DNA of 64,000 bases, taken from positions 2,542,001 to 2,606,000 of the forward strand of contig NW_026944384.1 of NCBI RefSeq assembly GCF_033439725.1, given 5' to 3'. This DNA comes from Neurospora tetraspora. Lineage: Eukaryota; Ascomycota; Sordariomycetes; Sordariales; Sordariaceae. Positions 46,814 through 59,399 of the stretch are shown one piece after another. The notes under the pieces are model-generated. The model had not been told where the DNA came from. It saw only the letters and a program-made list of their open reading frames with translations, and ran no database searches. Made by a program: the position numbers and the translations under genes. How positions within the stretch are numbered: the stretch's first letter is position 1; each line of letters opens with the position of its first letter.

Positions 46814-46843
46814 ATGTTGAAAGACACCCCTCCCCCTCCAAGG
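46814..46843 (-). repeat. Outer inverted repeat, right copy
   Basis: Reverse complement matches 20598-20627 at 29 of 30 bases. Several TTCAACAT/ATGTTGAA motifs lie between here and the Harbinger end, and a few in the left counterpart, resembling subterminal repeats of a DNA transposon. Confidence 0.75.
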
Positions 46844-47279
46844 ACAGGGGAGATCCAGTTGTGCGCCAGTGTCATCCATCTCCAGCTGCCAGAGCCAGGA
46901 GCAATCCACAAGTCAACCCAGACGCATTTCCCAACCGGGCCGCCCTTCGCTCCCCGTCCAGACTGTTGAAATCGATTTCTCAAAAGTGTTCGGTTCTGCG
47001 CCAAACGGTCTACCACGGTCCTTCATTTTAACCCGATTTTTAGTTTAATTTTTTGCGCCAATCCAGACCCCAGAGCCAACGCGCTTCGCGACAGCTTCAA
47101 CGCTCGTTATCCCCCCCGTCTCCGGTCTCCGCCCGTGCCCATGTCCGCCTAGGCCCCCGGTTTGAGGTCCGAGTCTGATGAAAGAGTCCACCGGTTGTCG
47201 TGGATAGTATATGGATGGGCACAGCAACCCCGAGCTTGCTGCTGCTCGTCTCGGTTGATCATCCGCCTTCGCCGCCGTC
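46844..47279. other. 5' region of the 5-phosphatase gene
   Basis: Normal base composition; probable promoter and 5' UTR. No gene supported. Confidence 0.5.
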
Positions 47280-50200
47280 ATGGACCCTCCGGCCAGCAAA
47301 GATGGGCCTGATGGCTCATCCCTTGTGAGTGTCTATCCCGTCTCCGGAGGCCCCCCTTCCCCGGATCCGGACCCGGGCGCCGTCCGCTATAGGCGTCGGG
47401 CACCGGATACCGTAGACGCGGCCACATGGAAGGACAGGCTGACTGACCGCTGCACTAGAAACCAGTCTCGTCGCTCCTGGCGAAATTCGAAAACATGAAC
47501 AAGGCTGGCGACACCCAGCAATCATCCACTTCCAGCGCCAGAACGACATCCCCTGCGCCCAAGCCCGACCGGCTACGGGACCCGAGTCCTTCAGGGGCAC
47601 GCGAACCCCCCGCCATCCCGACGAGACCCAGGGCTCTACAGCCGCAGTACACTGGTGTCAGTGTCGCTAGTACTGGTTATTCTAGCTCGCCAATCCGTTG
47701 CGTGCCTCCGCCGGTATCCTCGTTAGGTCCTCGACCGGCGCAACCTCCTTCCCTCAACGTTCAACCGCCCCAATCACCACCGAGCCGCAATGTAGATGGT
47801 GTGGCGGTCGGGGAGCGCCCTTCTTTCCTCCAGGCCGATTCGCTCGTTAAAGCTGCGTCGCCTGCCACCGCTAGCAAGCAATTCAAGATACCGAGTCCTA
47901 TTACGCCGGCTACCTCCGATCCGCAAAAATCGCCTCGACTTGCCGCTACACAGCCTCCGTCCCCTCCCCCTCCTCGACGATCGGGTGAACTACAAAGGCC
48001 CCGGGACGTTGAAAAGCCCAGACCGGTCCCGCCGCCCGTTAACAGGGCGGAAAAGCCGGTAATTCCTTCGCGGTCCTCGGTTCAGATCGAGAGAAGCCAA
48101 GCCTTGGATATCAAGACTCGTACCCCGGAAAGAATCTCGCCTTTCAGCAGTCCGCCTAGTAGCAATGGCACACCTGACGAAGATGATTCCCCGCCGATGC
48201 TACCCGCGCGACCAAGGGCGCAACAACAGAGGGAACCAAACCCGGAGGGACTTCAGAGGTCGCGGACCTTTCACGTGGGCTTTGTACCACCGCCCCTTCA
48301 TCCTTCAGTAGCACGGCAAAGGCGGGGCAGGGAAGAGGAAAATGGCAGTGCTAGGGCCCCATTAAGGCCGCATTTGACAGGCGGGAACCAACCACCAGCA
48401 CTCCCAGCTCGCCCGCAGAGCATCATAGAGACAAGCCGCACACTCAATGGGATGATGATGGCGCCGCCACCGCGCCCTCCAAAGCCGGGTGTCAACACGA
48501 ACTTGGATCCAAACCCTCCCGGCAGTATATCGCAAAAACGAATAGTGTCGACACCAACTCAGTATCAGCCCTCGATTCCCTCCAGAACTCATGTTAGGTC
48601 CATGACTGTGGATAGGACATCGAACCGCGTTCCTAACGAATTCCGCGCACCGCCAACCCCGATTAGCGCTCCTACCATCGATCGCATTCCCGAAGCGGTT
48701 CCAGTCACTTCATCCAGGACAGCCAACGCCGGGCCAACCGTTACAATGGCATATCCTGACGCAACGAACACGAACCGGAGCAAACCCTACATCAGCAAGG
48801 GCGTTCATGAGATTTACACGAAATACGACACTAGGATGCTTGATGTGTGCGGCGAACTCGTATGCACCACTGGCGGTTTTACACGCGTGTGGAGTTTACT
48901 TGATGGCGAACTGCTTATGAGCCTGTCCATGGGTGAAGGACAAAAGGGAACGGCCGTCATGTTTAAGCCAGGGGCGCACGTCGACGACGAAGGCACAAAG
49001 GTGTGGATCGGCAACAATCATGGAGAGCTGCTCGAGGCGGATATCGGCACGCAGAGAATCACGGACAGTCTACCAAATGCGCATGGCCGATATGAGATAA
49101 TAAGGATATACAGGCATTTTAACGAAGTATGGACATTGGACGAAAGCGGAGCCCTCAATGTCTGGGACCCGGACGAGAGCCACACCCCGACCCTCTCCAA
49201 CGGACCAAGCCAGTCTTTCCGAGTACCTAGAGGTCACACTTTCTCGATGGTGGTGGGAGACGAGCTATGGTACGCCACAGGGAAGGATATTCGGGTCTTC
49301 AAACCCACTGTGGACGGGAAGACCCAGTTTCAGGTTCTTTTGAGGGCCCTTTGTCAGCAAGATGCTGGCGAGGTGATATCGGGAACGTTGCTTGCCTCTG
49401 ATCCGGACAGAGTCTATTTCGGCCATAGTGACGGAAAAGTCAGCGTCTACTCTAGGCAAGACTACACATGCCAGTGTGTAATGAATGTCAGCCAGTACAA
49501 GATCAACTCACTCGCCGCAGCCGGGTCGTACCTATGGGCTGGATACAATAACGGCAAGGTAGCTGTTTACGACGTGACGCAAACTCCCTGGATTGTCAAG
49601 AAGGAATGGGTAGCCCACGAGAACCCCGTCATCAAGTTGATGGCTGATTGCTCGAGCTCCTACAGGCTTGACCGGTCATTGGTTGTCTCTCTTGGAGCAG
49701 ATAACATGGTACGAACTTGGGACGCCCTGTTACAAGAGGACTGGCTTGAGGGCGAAATGAAGAGGAAAGACGTGGAATACTGCGAGTTTCAGAATCTGAA
49801 GGTGTTGATTATGACGTGGAACGCGGGCGCTTCGACTCCTCACAGTCTACGATATTCCGAGTCGGACGCCAATTTCTTCAGGGATCTCCTTCAGACCAGC
49901 GACTCTCCCGACATCATTATCTTTGGATTCCAGGAACTTGTGGACCTGGAGGACAAGACAGCCACAGCAAAGCGATTCCTGAAGCCAAAGAAGAAGGAAG
50001 GGTCGGATCAAGAGCGGATGAGCCACCAATATCGCGATTGGCGTGATTTCCTCATTCGCAGTCTGGATGATTACATGCAGGGCGACTTGTATCATCTGCT
50101 CCACACCTCTCCCCTGGTCGGCCTCTTCACCTGTATCTTCGTCAAGGCAGACTTACGCGGACGCATCAGCAATCTCAGCAGCAACGAGGTCAAGCGCGGA

Positions 50201-51066
50201 TTGGGTGGTCTACACGGCAACAAGGGCGCCATCGTGGTGCGCTTCCTGGTCGACGACACTTCGCTCTGCTTCATCAACTGCCATTTGGCTGCGGGTCAAT
50301 CAGGCGCCAACCAGCGGCATAACGACGTAGCCGCAATCCTGGATGCGTCCGTCTTCCCATCTGAGCGTGACCCCGCCGTGCGTATCGACAGCTATGTCGG
50401 CGGTGGTGACGGCACCATGATTCTGGACCACGAACTATGTGTGCTCAACGGCGATCTCAACTACCGCATCGACACCATGAGTCGTGACACGGTAGTAACG
50501 GCAGTCAAGCAGGGCAACCTGACAAAACTGCTCGAGCGTGACCAGCTGCTTGTGGCCAAGAGGAGGAACCCCGGGTTCCGGCTGAGAGCTTTTGACGAGC
50601 TTCCGATCACGTTCGCGCCAACGTACAAATACGACGTTGGAACGGATAACTACGACACAAGTGAAAAGAAGCGCAGCCCGGCCTGGTGCGACAGACTCTT
50701 GTACCGCGGCAGGGGCAGGATAGAACAGTTGGACTACAGGAGACACGAGGTGCGGGTGTCGGATCACAGGCCGGTAAGCGGCAGGTTTAGGTTCTTGGTG
50801 AAGAGGATCGATCCTAAGAGGAGGGCCCAGGCTTGGATGGAGTGTCAGCAGCTGTGGGAGGACTTGAGGGCTAAGGAGGCGCATGCTGAGAAGTGAGTTT
50901 ACCCTCTTTTTAGTTTCTGATGTAAAGAAACATGCTAACACGTCGAAACAGATACTACTACCTTACCCAAGTTATCGGGTATGATGAAGTCACTTCTGAG
51001 AGACTGATTAAGGAACAGGCTTCAAGAAGACAGATGAACCGTAGCCCTAATCGACGTCAGGCGTAG
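47280..51066 (+). CDS. Inositol polyphosphate 5-phosphatase with Pro-rich N-terminus and WD40-like propeller
   Basis: Exons 47280-47324, 47459-50892 and 50952-51066 sum to 1,197 residues. The introns have donors GTGAGT and branch points CTGAC and GCTAAC. The start is MDPPASKDGPDGSSL, joined to KPVSSLLAKFENMNKAGD. Residues about 30-450 are Pro/Ser-rich and disordered, with many PxxP motifs. Residues about 455-790 form WD40-like blades (e.g. CTTGGFTRVWSLLDGELLM, RTWDALLQEDWLEG). Residues about 793-1130 are the 5-phosphatase domain: VLIMTWNAG, FGFQELVDL, LHGNKGAIVVRF, FINCHLAAGQ, GDLNYRID, PAWCDRLLYRG and SDHRPVSG. All metal and catalytic motifs of this family are present, so it should remove the 5-phosphate from phosphoinositides such as PI(4,5)P2. 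The layout resembles plant WD40 5PTases. Location is probably cytosolic or membrane-associated; no membrane segment is seen. Confidence 0.93.
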
Positions 51067-52172
51067 AAGAATTACCAAAATAATCGAAGAGGAGGGAGGG
51101 ACCACTTAACAGCACCTTCGGATGCCCGTTTTATATAGAGAAATGATGAACCGTATGTTCATCTACAGCATAACGCATATACATATACACTCAGCTGGAG
51201 AGAGAAGAAGAAGCAGAAACATACAATGGCGGAAATCGGGACTTTGGTTAGACAGGATACAGGAGCGTGGGAAATGGGGCAACTGATGAATGGATCGATG
51301 ATGAATGGATGGATCGATGGTTTTACTACCCATTCTTAGGTAGTTAGGAACAGCGCATGTTGCTTTTTTTTGTCTTGCTCCAGGATTTGAGACTTGTTGG
51401 CTTTTTGGTAAAGCTTGGGAGCGGTCATGTTTACTTTTGACACTGCTTCGCGTCTCCTCTTGTATGATAGGGCAGCTTTGGCTATGAACTCATGCTTGAC
51501 GTGGAATGTGTGATGGAGATGATAATGTCTGGGAACAGGAGTGCACTTGGGATTAATGTCGATGGAAAGCACGGAAGTGAAGGGAGCAATGAGTGAGATG
51601 ACAGTTGAAAAGAAGGCAGTATCACATACAATATTAAACCTAATGATAATAGCATCTACACAGTATATATGAAGTCTTCAATCGTGAAAACGCTATTACT
51701 TTTCAGAGAATCTGACGAACTGACTTAAGTGGAGGGTGCGGATAAGGCGGGTGGTCACAAAGGGTATGAGGTAGGTTGATCTGTGTGTATGGCTGAAAGG
51801 GGATCAATGACGTAGCCGTGATACGCTCAGCCAATTCCACTTCCCTTCACCCCCAACAACAACATCAACGAAAGAAGAAAGAGTAGCATAGGCTTACTAC
51901 ACTCTCGCGTAGGACGGAAAACAGTTACCTAAGAGTTGTCTTTCCAGTGCGGAGAACCGATAATAGGCGCATTCGGACTTCGGAACATTGATGTGCGAAC
52001 ACCACAGCAACCGGCCTTCGTGAATCGAACAACACAACATTACTCTTGGCTTAGATAATCAACGTCCTCCCGACAACGACCAGACTTATAAGGCATATAA
52101 TCCAACTATATCTAAGAAGTCCTAACCTCATTTGTTCGTTCACGGCCAACACTTTTCCACAAATCAACGTGA
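51067..52172. other. Intergenic spacer
   Basis: 3' UTR of the 5-phosphatase gene and promoter of the next plus-strand gene, with a GATGGATGAATGGATC-type repeat at 51287-51317. The open frame at 51336-51572 (minus) has no support. Confidence 0.5.
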
Positions 52173-53942
52173 ATGCGCCCCTTCACTTCAACCGGGACCA
52201 AAACATCCCTCCTTCGCCAGGCCTTCCTCATCCATCGCTCACCACCACCGCTAAGGACCATCATCATCACCACCCGCCACCACTTCACCCTCAGCACAAC
52301 CGCCAAAATGTCCTCCTCCTCCTCCTCCTCGCCCTCACCCGCCGAAGGGGCAACTGCAACCCCCCACCGCATCCACATAACCCCCTCCAACACCGGCCTC
52401 TGGTCCAAATCCCCAACCATCCCCCCCTCTCAATCCCCCACAGCCTCCACCCTCCTCTCCCACCTCCTCCAATCCGACATGCACCACCACCACGTCTTTT
52501 TTAACAAGGACGGCTTCCACAACCACATCCCCCACCACCTCCTCGCTCTCTACGGGACCTCTGCGCCGTCTGAGGCGCTGCAAAAGGCTTACGACGTTAA
52601 TGCTTCCTATCAACGTCCTGTGTTACCTGAGCACCAGGAAGTCGTTTCCGATCTGATCCAGAACTGGAAAGAAGATGCGGGGAAGTATTTGGGGAAAGAG
52701 GAGTATTATCCTGATTTTTTGGCGTTTTTTAAACGGGAGATGGATGCCGCCGCGGCACGCAAGGAGCAAGAGGGAAAGGAAAAAGGGTTGGGGTATGAGG
52801 AGGTGGTGAATGAGTTCCTGTTCTCCGGTACGCCGGAAGCGGATAACTTGCTCATTAGACTCTACAGCGGGTTTTTACATCCGCTGATCCAGCTCATGTA
52901 CGGACTGGAATGGAGACAGCCGGCGATCGTGGCGGAGGGGTTGGCGCAGGCGGCGGTGCATGGGGATGAGATTGGTGTTTTTCTTCTTGGAGCCGAAGAG
53001 GCCGCGAAAGCCAACAAACCGGAGGATATGGGGAGGATCGTGGAAGACTTGTTACAAAAGGGAGTAAGGGGAAACGAAAAGTTGGCCAAAGCGGCGAGGA
53101 TGAGTGATGCGAATAAAGTCAGGGATGGAGTGTTGAAGAGAGCCAAGGAGGAGGCGATCGGACTGGCGGCCAAGGTCAAGGTGGGAAAGGAAGAGTTGCA
53201 GGAGAGGACGGCGGAGATGTATGATGCGGCGGTGTTTATGGCGAGCGCGGCGGCGTTTGTGAAGAGGGATCAGAAGAAGATGCCGAGGTTTGATTTCTTT
53301 TTGATGTGAGTTTTTGTTGTCTTTGCTTTGGTTTCTGTTCTGTTGGTGTTTTGGTTACGAACGCACCGCATCGCAACCCCTGAACTCAGGGGTAGGTTTT
53401 GAGGAGTTGGACTACACTGGACAGGAAGATTGATACTGACCGACGAACGAACTTTCTTTAGGCATCACGTCACCTCAGCACCATTCTTCCCTACCGTCAA
53501 CGCACAGGATTGGATATCACTCGACACCAAGGTCCGTCTACTCGAGTGGAAGATCAGGATGGATTTGGTCCAGTATGCGGCGCGTGGAGCGCCGGAGCTG
53601 TCGCTTGATGCTATCACTTCGTATCAGCCCAAGGAGAAGAAGGCATCTGGGACTCCTGAAGGTAAGTTGAGGAATACATCCTCTTCCGCTCGGCTTTGAA
53701 CTGCTACTTACTGTGACTCTTTAGAAATCATCTCCAACCTCCACTTCTTTGAGGACGACGGCCATAGCATCAAGCTTGCCCGAGCTGCACGGATTTGCCA
53801 GCTCTATTACCAGACGAGAGACGACGATTACTGGAACAAGTTCTACCACCTGATCGTCGACTCGGTCCTCGCACCAGGACCAAACTGGGTGCGTAGCTGT
53901 GGGTTCGATGAGGCGTGGGTGGAAATTCCGAATGTCGAGTAA
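52173..53942 (+). CDS. Questin oxidase-like family protein (DUF4243/GedK type)
   Basis: Exons 52173-53305, 53462-53661 and 53725-53942 sum to 516 residues. The joins FFLM-HHVTSAPFFP and GTPE-EIISNLHFFED both keep frame, and the first intron has an ACTGAC branch. Landmarks: FFNKDGFHNHIPHHLLALYG, EFLFSGTPEADNLLIRLYSG, FLHPLIQLMYGLEW, HHVTSAPFFPTVNAQDWISL and ISNLHFFEDDGHSIKLARAA. These fit the questin oxidase-like family (PF14027 type), whose characterised members carry out Baeyer-Villiger-type ring opening of anthraquinones such as questin. Several His are kept (HHLLALYG, GFLHPL, VTSAPFF). There is no polyketide synthase nearby, so its substrate is unknown. The first 45 residues are Arg/Ser/Thr-rich, like a mitochondrial presequence; a second ATG at 52308 would remove them. 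Confidence 0.85.
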
Positions 53943-54203
53943 AAGGCACCCAGCAATCCACGAGTGTTGGACTAGGAGGGCTTAGCATTGCTTTCACACA
54001 GTTTCGCCTGGCGTTGTACTTGTATCCCAAAATCCTCTCTTTTCTCTATTGCCTTGAATTGGTATCAAAATCATCTGTACAAGTTATAATCTAGAATGCC
54101 GGTTGCACCTCGACAAAAATTTTTCCGTATCAGCGCCTATCCTATGTAGTAGTACCCTTCCTTACCGTTACAGAAATCCTATAGTACTCTAGGATCTCGG
54201 ACT

Positions 54204-56967
54204 CTATTCCAAACCGATCCACTCGTCTTCGCTGGGGTTCTCCTCATTCTGCTGCATGACATCGTTCAAGCTCATACCGCCAGCGCCCGGCTGCTCATCC
54301 GAGCCGGTGGTAGCCCACTCAAGCGCCAGGGTCTTGGTGTTATTAGTCTCCTTAGCAGCGCTCGCCTGCCCGAGGAGGTAATCAACCATGTAGACGTTCT
54401 CATCGGCCAACTTCCTGATCTCATCCCTCATCTTGGACACGGCCCTCGCGACAACACGGAGCTCGACATCGACCTTGCCGCGGTTGGCAGACAGCCACGC
54501 GCCGTGCTTGTCGACCAGAGCCTTGATCCACAGCAGACAGAACTCGACGTGTGGGCTCTGCTCGGTCTGCGCGGCAACGTACCGCAGTAGCCTGGCGACG
54601 TACACGCTGGGGAACTGCTCGACAACGAGAGGGATGTCGGTGTAAGGGATGGCTTGGAAGACGCGCTGGATCAGACCGGCCTCGTTCAGGCGGAAGGCCA
54701 TGACGAGAGCCTTGAGGTAGTCCTTCTCCTTCTCGAGCACAGCCAAGGTGGAGGTGGGGGTGATCTCCATGTTGAGGTCAAAGGGATCGAACTGGATGGT
54801 GGTGTCCAAGCTGTAGATCAAAAGACCTTCCGTGGAAGCGGCGCAGAAGGCACTGCCGTTCGGGGAGAAGGCGACGCCGTTTACTCTCACTTCAGGGTTC
54901 TTCCTCCGCGCGGAGGGGTCGCCACGCTTGGAGCCGGGTAGTGACCTATCTATCCTGTCCTCGAAATCGGAAGCCTCGCCTTGCTCGTCCAGGAGACCCT
55001 GTGGTCCAGCCTCGGTAAGAAGCTTGCTGTTGAGGAACTCCTGAGTGCCCTGGAGCGAAAGGTTGACGCTCACAGTGTACTTCTTCAGGAGAACCATGGT
55101 GGTGACGGAGTACAAGCAGATATACTTGCTGTTTCCGCCGGCCAAAAGGCATGATCCGTCTGTGCTGTATCTGATGGTGTTAAAAGCCTTGGTACCAGCA
55201 ACGTTGGCCGCAGTCCGGCGGTCACCGATCTTGCGACCACCAGAGACGTCCCTGCGCCCATCAAGACCGGCTTGTTGCTCAGCTTCCGAGACCGACCAGA
55301 ACGACAGGTTGCCGTCAAGAGTGGAGATGGCGATCTGGAGAGAGTCTGGCCTAAAGGCAATGTCGAGAACATCCGAGTTGAGCTGGAGAGGCTCGCTTGT
55401 TTGTGTGCGGTTGAAGATGGACCAAATACGGGCCGTGCGGTCCCAACTACCACTGACAAGAAGACCGCCGTTAGGCGCAAAGGCCAGCGATGCTACAGGG
55501 CCCTCGTGTCCCGAAAGACGATCTAGGAGCTGGCCAGTCTGGACAGACCAAATGTGAATGTCGAAAGAGTCAACGGAGCCAGCCGCCACGATTTCGCCAC
55601 TAGGATCAACAGCCATGCAAGAGAACGACAGTCTCTCGGGTGCTGTAAAGGTCCTGAAGTTTCTGTATCTGATCAAGTCCCACGCCCTGATAGAACCGTC
55701 CAAACTCGAGGTAAACAGGACATTGCCCTTCTTGGAGAACTCGCAAGCAGTGATACCGCTAGTGTGCTCTGTGAAGGTGACAATGCAGAATCCCGATTCC
55801 GTATCCCACACCTTGATCTTTCCATCGTCGGCAACTGTGACAATTCGCTGACCGTCCGGAGAGTAAACGAGGGAGTTCATCGAATCGAAATGGCCCTGCT
55901 GCTTGAGAATGTACGACTCGGACTGCCACTCCCACACCAAGAGCTGACCAAGCTTGGATGCGCCAAACGCCAGCCACTCGCCGCTCTTGTTGATCGTCAC
56001 GAAGTCGATTTCGTTCTGGGAGATGCTGAGAGTGTGGATCATGTTGAAGTCGGGCATTTCGTAGAGGCCAAAGATACCGTTCGAGAAGCCGGCGACCAGC
56101 AAGTTCGATTCGGGGTGGAAGGCGGCGCATCGTACGGTGGCGCTGTTCTGCATGAAATAGTGCTTGTTGACTATCCTCCACGCCAGGTCGTCATCGTCCA
56201 CCATATCCTCGTCCTGTCCGAGCTTCGCAACGTATTGCCAGTCGAAAACGGCGCCGTCCTTGCTGACTGTGTAAATCGTCTCCTGGTCCTTGGAAAACCA
56301 TGCGCCTACAACACCCTGCCTGTGACCGGACAAGACCGTAGGTGTGAAGCCCTCCTCTTGATCGACACTCCATATCCTTGCTGTAAGATCCTTGGAAGAT
56401 GTGAGGAAGAATCGCGAATCGTGGGACCACTCGATATGGCGGACATCGTCGAAGTGTTGGACGTGGGTATGGTGCTTAACGAAGGGCGCAAACTCGAGCT
56501 CGCCGTCGGCGTTGGAGTCGGGTGTCGAAGGAACGTGCCAGACCTCGATTTTCCTACCGAGTCCAACAATGAAATGGCGCCCCGAAGGCGAGAAGGAAAG
56601 AGCCGTTACTGGAGCCTTGAAGGAGAAGTGATATAGTACTACGCGCCGGGGCACGTTGGTGAGGATAGCTTGGCCATCTTCGTCGATGGAGAGGAGGAGG
56701 TTGCCCTGGGGTGTGAGACCGATGCGCGCGATGTTCTTTCGGTGGGAGAAGGGAAGGGTATATGATTTGTTACTGCGACTATGTTAGCCAGCTTACAAGC
56801 CATGCGCCAGGCAAGTATAGGAATCTCGAGACGTACTCGACAAGGTTAAAGACTGTCACCCTGTTGCCAACGGGCGAGAAGAGATGGGTACCGTCCGGGC
56901 TGAACAAGAGGTTGCCCTGGCAGTAGACTGTGCCCAGTAAATTAGAAAACTTGAAGTCGGTCTTCAT
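54204..56967 (-). CDS. pwp2: Periodic tryptophan protein 2 (Pwp2/Utp1), U3 snoRNP processome subunit
   Basis: Exon 1 56967-56837 and exon 2 56772-54204 give 899 residues. Exon 1 starts MKTDFKFSNLLGTVYCQGNL and joins as NLVD-NKSYTLPFSHRKNI (donor GTACGT, acceptor TCGCAG, branch GCTAAC). Two consecutive seven-bladed WD40 propellers cover about residues 10-690, with repeats such as HIEWSHDSRFFLTSSKDLTA, SGWLAFG-like blades and GLLVSGSWDRTARIWSIF. The C-terminal Utp12 domain (about 700-830) has LEKEKDYLKALVMAFRLNEA and IPLVVEQFPSVYVARLLRYV. The protein is part of the UTP-B complex, which binds the 5' ETS of pre-18S rRNA in the nucleolus. The tail ends in an acidic stretch. The length agrees with the yeast protein (about 920). 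A large plus-strand open frame at 55554-56636 is only its antisense shadow. Confidence 0.97.
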
Positions 56968-58045
56968 TGTCAAACACTATTCCATGCCTCGACTTTCGGT
57001 GTTGAAGACTGCGCCGAACTGGTATAGTATCTGAGGATTCGATTATGTACAGGAACTGGAGGACTCTTTTGAGTCTGTATAAGTGGAACAGAAGTTCAGT
57101 TACAGGCTGCTGTTGCGCCTAGACCGCCCGTACGTTCAATGGCGATTCTGCCAGCCAAAAATTTCATGAACTTTTTGGCGGGGAATGGAGTCCGTTTAGC
57201 TCCTCGCTTCGGCACCAGCTGTCAAAAGGCTTGGCATGACTGGCAGCCTCACCGACCGCAGACCGACCAGCGGTGCACGGTCACATGTACAGTGCAAGGC
57301 TGGCAGAGCTGGCAATCAACAAAGTTTCAATGGCAATGAATGGCTGATCACCGCAAACATGGCGCTAGCAGGGAAGGCACGTATCGATTAAATTCTCGGC
57401 GAGGGAACCTGGCAAGCGCGCGTTTCAGTGGAGAGCTTGCCAGCGTCTCTGGGGAATTGGGGAAGCAAGTGGAAAAGGGGAGGCTCCACTCATTTCCCTC
57501 CAGCCCAGCCAGTCAAGAGCGGCCTTTCGTGGCAGCTCTGCTGCAGACTGCCGGGCTCAAAGGTGCCAATATGGATGTGCTCCGTGCGCCTTCTCGTCAC
57601 AGGCGGCTGGTCCTCTGGACTGGAAATGCTGCTTGCTCTGTCTGCGGCCCTGCAGTGCCTGGAGTGCTTGGTGTGGGCTTGGCCTGGCGCTCCCGTCTCC
57701 GTCGCTGCTCTCTCGCGTGGGCGTGTTGTGTTCCTTGGGTTGGGCCAGATGAAGGGTCTGGAAATTTGAACAGGCAAATTCCCCTGAACGAAGCACAGAG
57801 CTCCACGACGGGTCCCCGTCCACCACTGCAGTTCCATCCTCGTCTGTCTCTCGCTCCCACCCGTCCACTGTCAACACCAACCTAATTTCGATTCCCATCC
57901 ACGACCACCACATACACCACGCATCCCGCCCGACGCTCTTTTTCTCCAATTGCCGGTGCTTCTACTCGCCGTTACAGCAACGGGGATCGTGACTTAATCC
58001 TCTACACATAATTATCTCCCAGTTTCGTGTTTCGCCCAGCTGAAG
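56968..58045. other. Divergent promoter region of pwp2 and the septin gene
   Basis: About 1.1 kb between two divergent genes. The plus side before 58046 is C/T-rich (57900-58040), as in many fungal 5' UTRs. Open frames at 57340-57885 overlap with no conserved motif. Confidence 0.5.
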
Positions 58046-59399
58046 ATGGCCCCTGCCACTACCGAGAGCGCCTCACCGATTGGCATTGCCAATCTGCCTA
58101 ACCAGCGACACAAGATTGTTGCTAAGAGGGGCGCTGCTTTTACTATTATGGTGCGCTTCACCGTCCAAAGCCTGCTAAACCTCATATTTGTAAACCAATG
58201 CTGACGGCGTGGATGGATAGGTTGCTGGCGAGTCCGGCCTCGGCAAGACCACCTTCATCAACACGCTGTTCTCCACGACCATCAAGAACTATGCCGACCA
58301 CAAGAGGCGCCACCAGAAGCAGGTCGACAAGACCGTCGAGATCGAAATCACAAAGGCTGAGCTCGAAGAGAAGTTCTTCAAGGGTACGGCAGCAGATTGC
58401 GCAAGGGGGCTTTGGTGTCTTATAAGAGAGCTCTGTCTGACCAGCTTATAGTTCGCCTGACTGTTATCGATACCCCCGGCTTTGGTGACTATGTCAACAA
58501 CCGCGACTCATGGATGCCTATTATCGAATTCCTCGACGACCAGCACGAGTCCTACATGCTCCAGGAGCAACAACCCCGCCGTCAGGACAAGATCGATCTC
58601 CGTGTCCACGCCTGCTTGTACTTCATCCGCCCCACCGGCCACACCCTTAAGCCTCTAGATATCGAGGTTATGAAGAGACTCTGCTCTCGCGTCAACCTCA
58701 TCCCCGTTATCGCCAAGGCCGACACCCTCAGCCCTGCCGACCTGGCGAGGTTCAAGTCCAGGGTGAGTGTTTGCTGTTTGCCTTCCCATATCCCCAATCG
58801 TTGCTAACAATTATTTCCAGATCCGTGCCGTCATCGAAGCTCAGGGTATCAAGATCTATCAGCCACCTATTGAGGAGGATGACGAGGCTGCCGCACAACA
58901 CGCCCGCAGCTTGATGGCCGCTATGCCCTTTGCCGTTATCGGTTCCGAGAAGGATGTTAAGACCAGCGATGGACGTATTGTCAAGGGCCGTCAGTACTCG
59001 TGGGGTGTTGCCGAGGTCGAGAACGAGGAACACTGCGACTTCAAGAAGCTCCGTTCGATTCTTATCCGCACCCACATGTTGGACCTTATCCACACAACAG
59101 AGGAGCTGCACTACGAGGCTTACCGCGCCCAGCAAATGGAGACTCGCAAATTCGGCGAGGCTCGCCCAAGGAAGCTCGACAACCCCAAGTTCAAGGAGGA
59201 AGAGGAGGCTCTCCGCAAACGCTTCACAGAACAGGTTAAGATCGAGGAACAGCGTTTCAGGCAGTGGGAGCAGAAGCTTATTGCCGAGCGCGACCGTCTC
59301 AACAAGGACCTCGAACAGACCCACGCCCAGATCAAGTCCCTCGAGATGGAGCTCGAGTCTCTGCAGGGAAATGCCGTCCGCAGCCACGGTCGCCGCTAA
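58046..59399 (+). CDS. cdc-12: Septin Cdc12 orthologue (AspC type)
   Basis: Exons 58046-58150, 58221-58383, 58452-58762 and 58821-59399 give 385 residues. The joins TIM-VAGESGLGKTTFINTLF, EEKFFK-VRLTVIDTPGFGD and FKSR-IRAVIEAQGIKIY all hold frame. The GTP-binding motifs are complete: P-loop GESGLGKTT (residues 38-46), switch DTPGFGD (96-102) and AKAD (177-180). The septin unique element follows, with AMPFAVIGSEKDV and GRQYSWGVAEVENEEHCDF. The C-terminus (about 300-380) is a coiled coil with ALRKRFTEQVKIEEQRFRQW. Sequence and the N-terminus SPIGIANLPNQRHKIV are closest to yeast Cdc12, so it is one of the core filament septins at sites of septation and branching. It shares a divergent promoter region with pwp2. 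Confidence 0.96.

Noticed and set aside
55554-56636. Plus-strand open frame of 360 codons
   Set aside because: It lies entirely antisense to the PWP2 coding exon and has no domain; PWP2 is certain.
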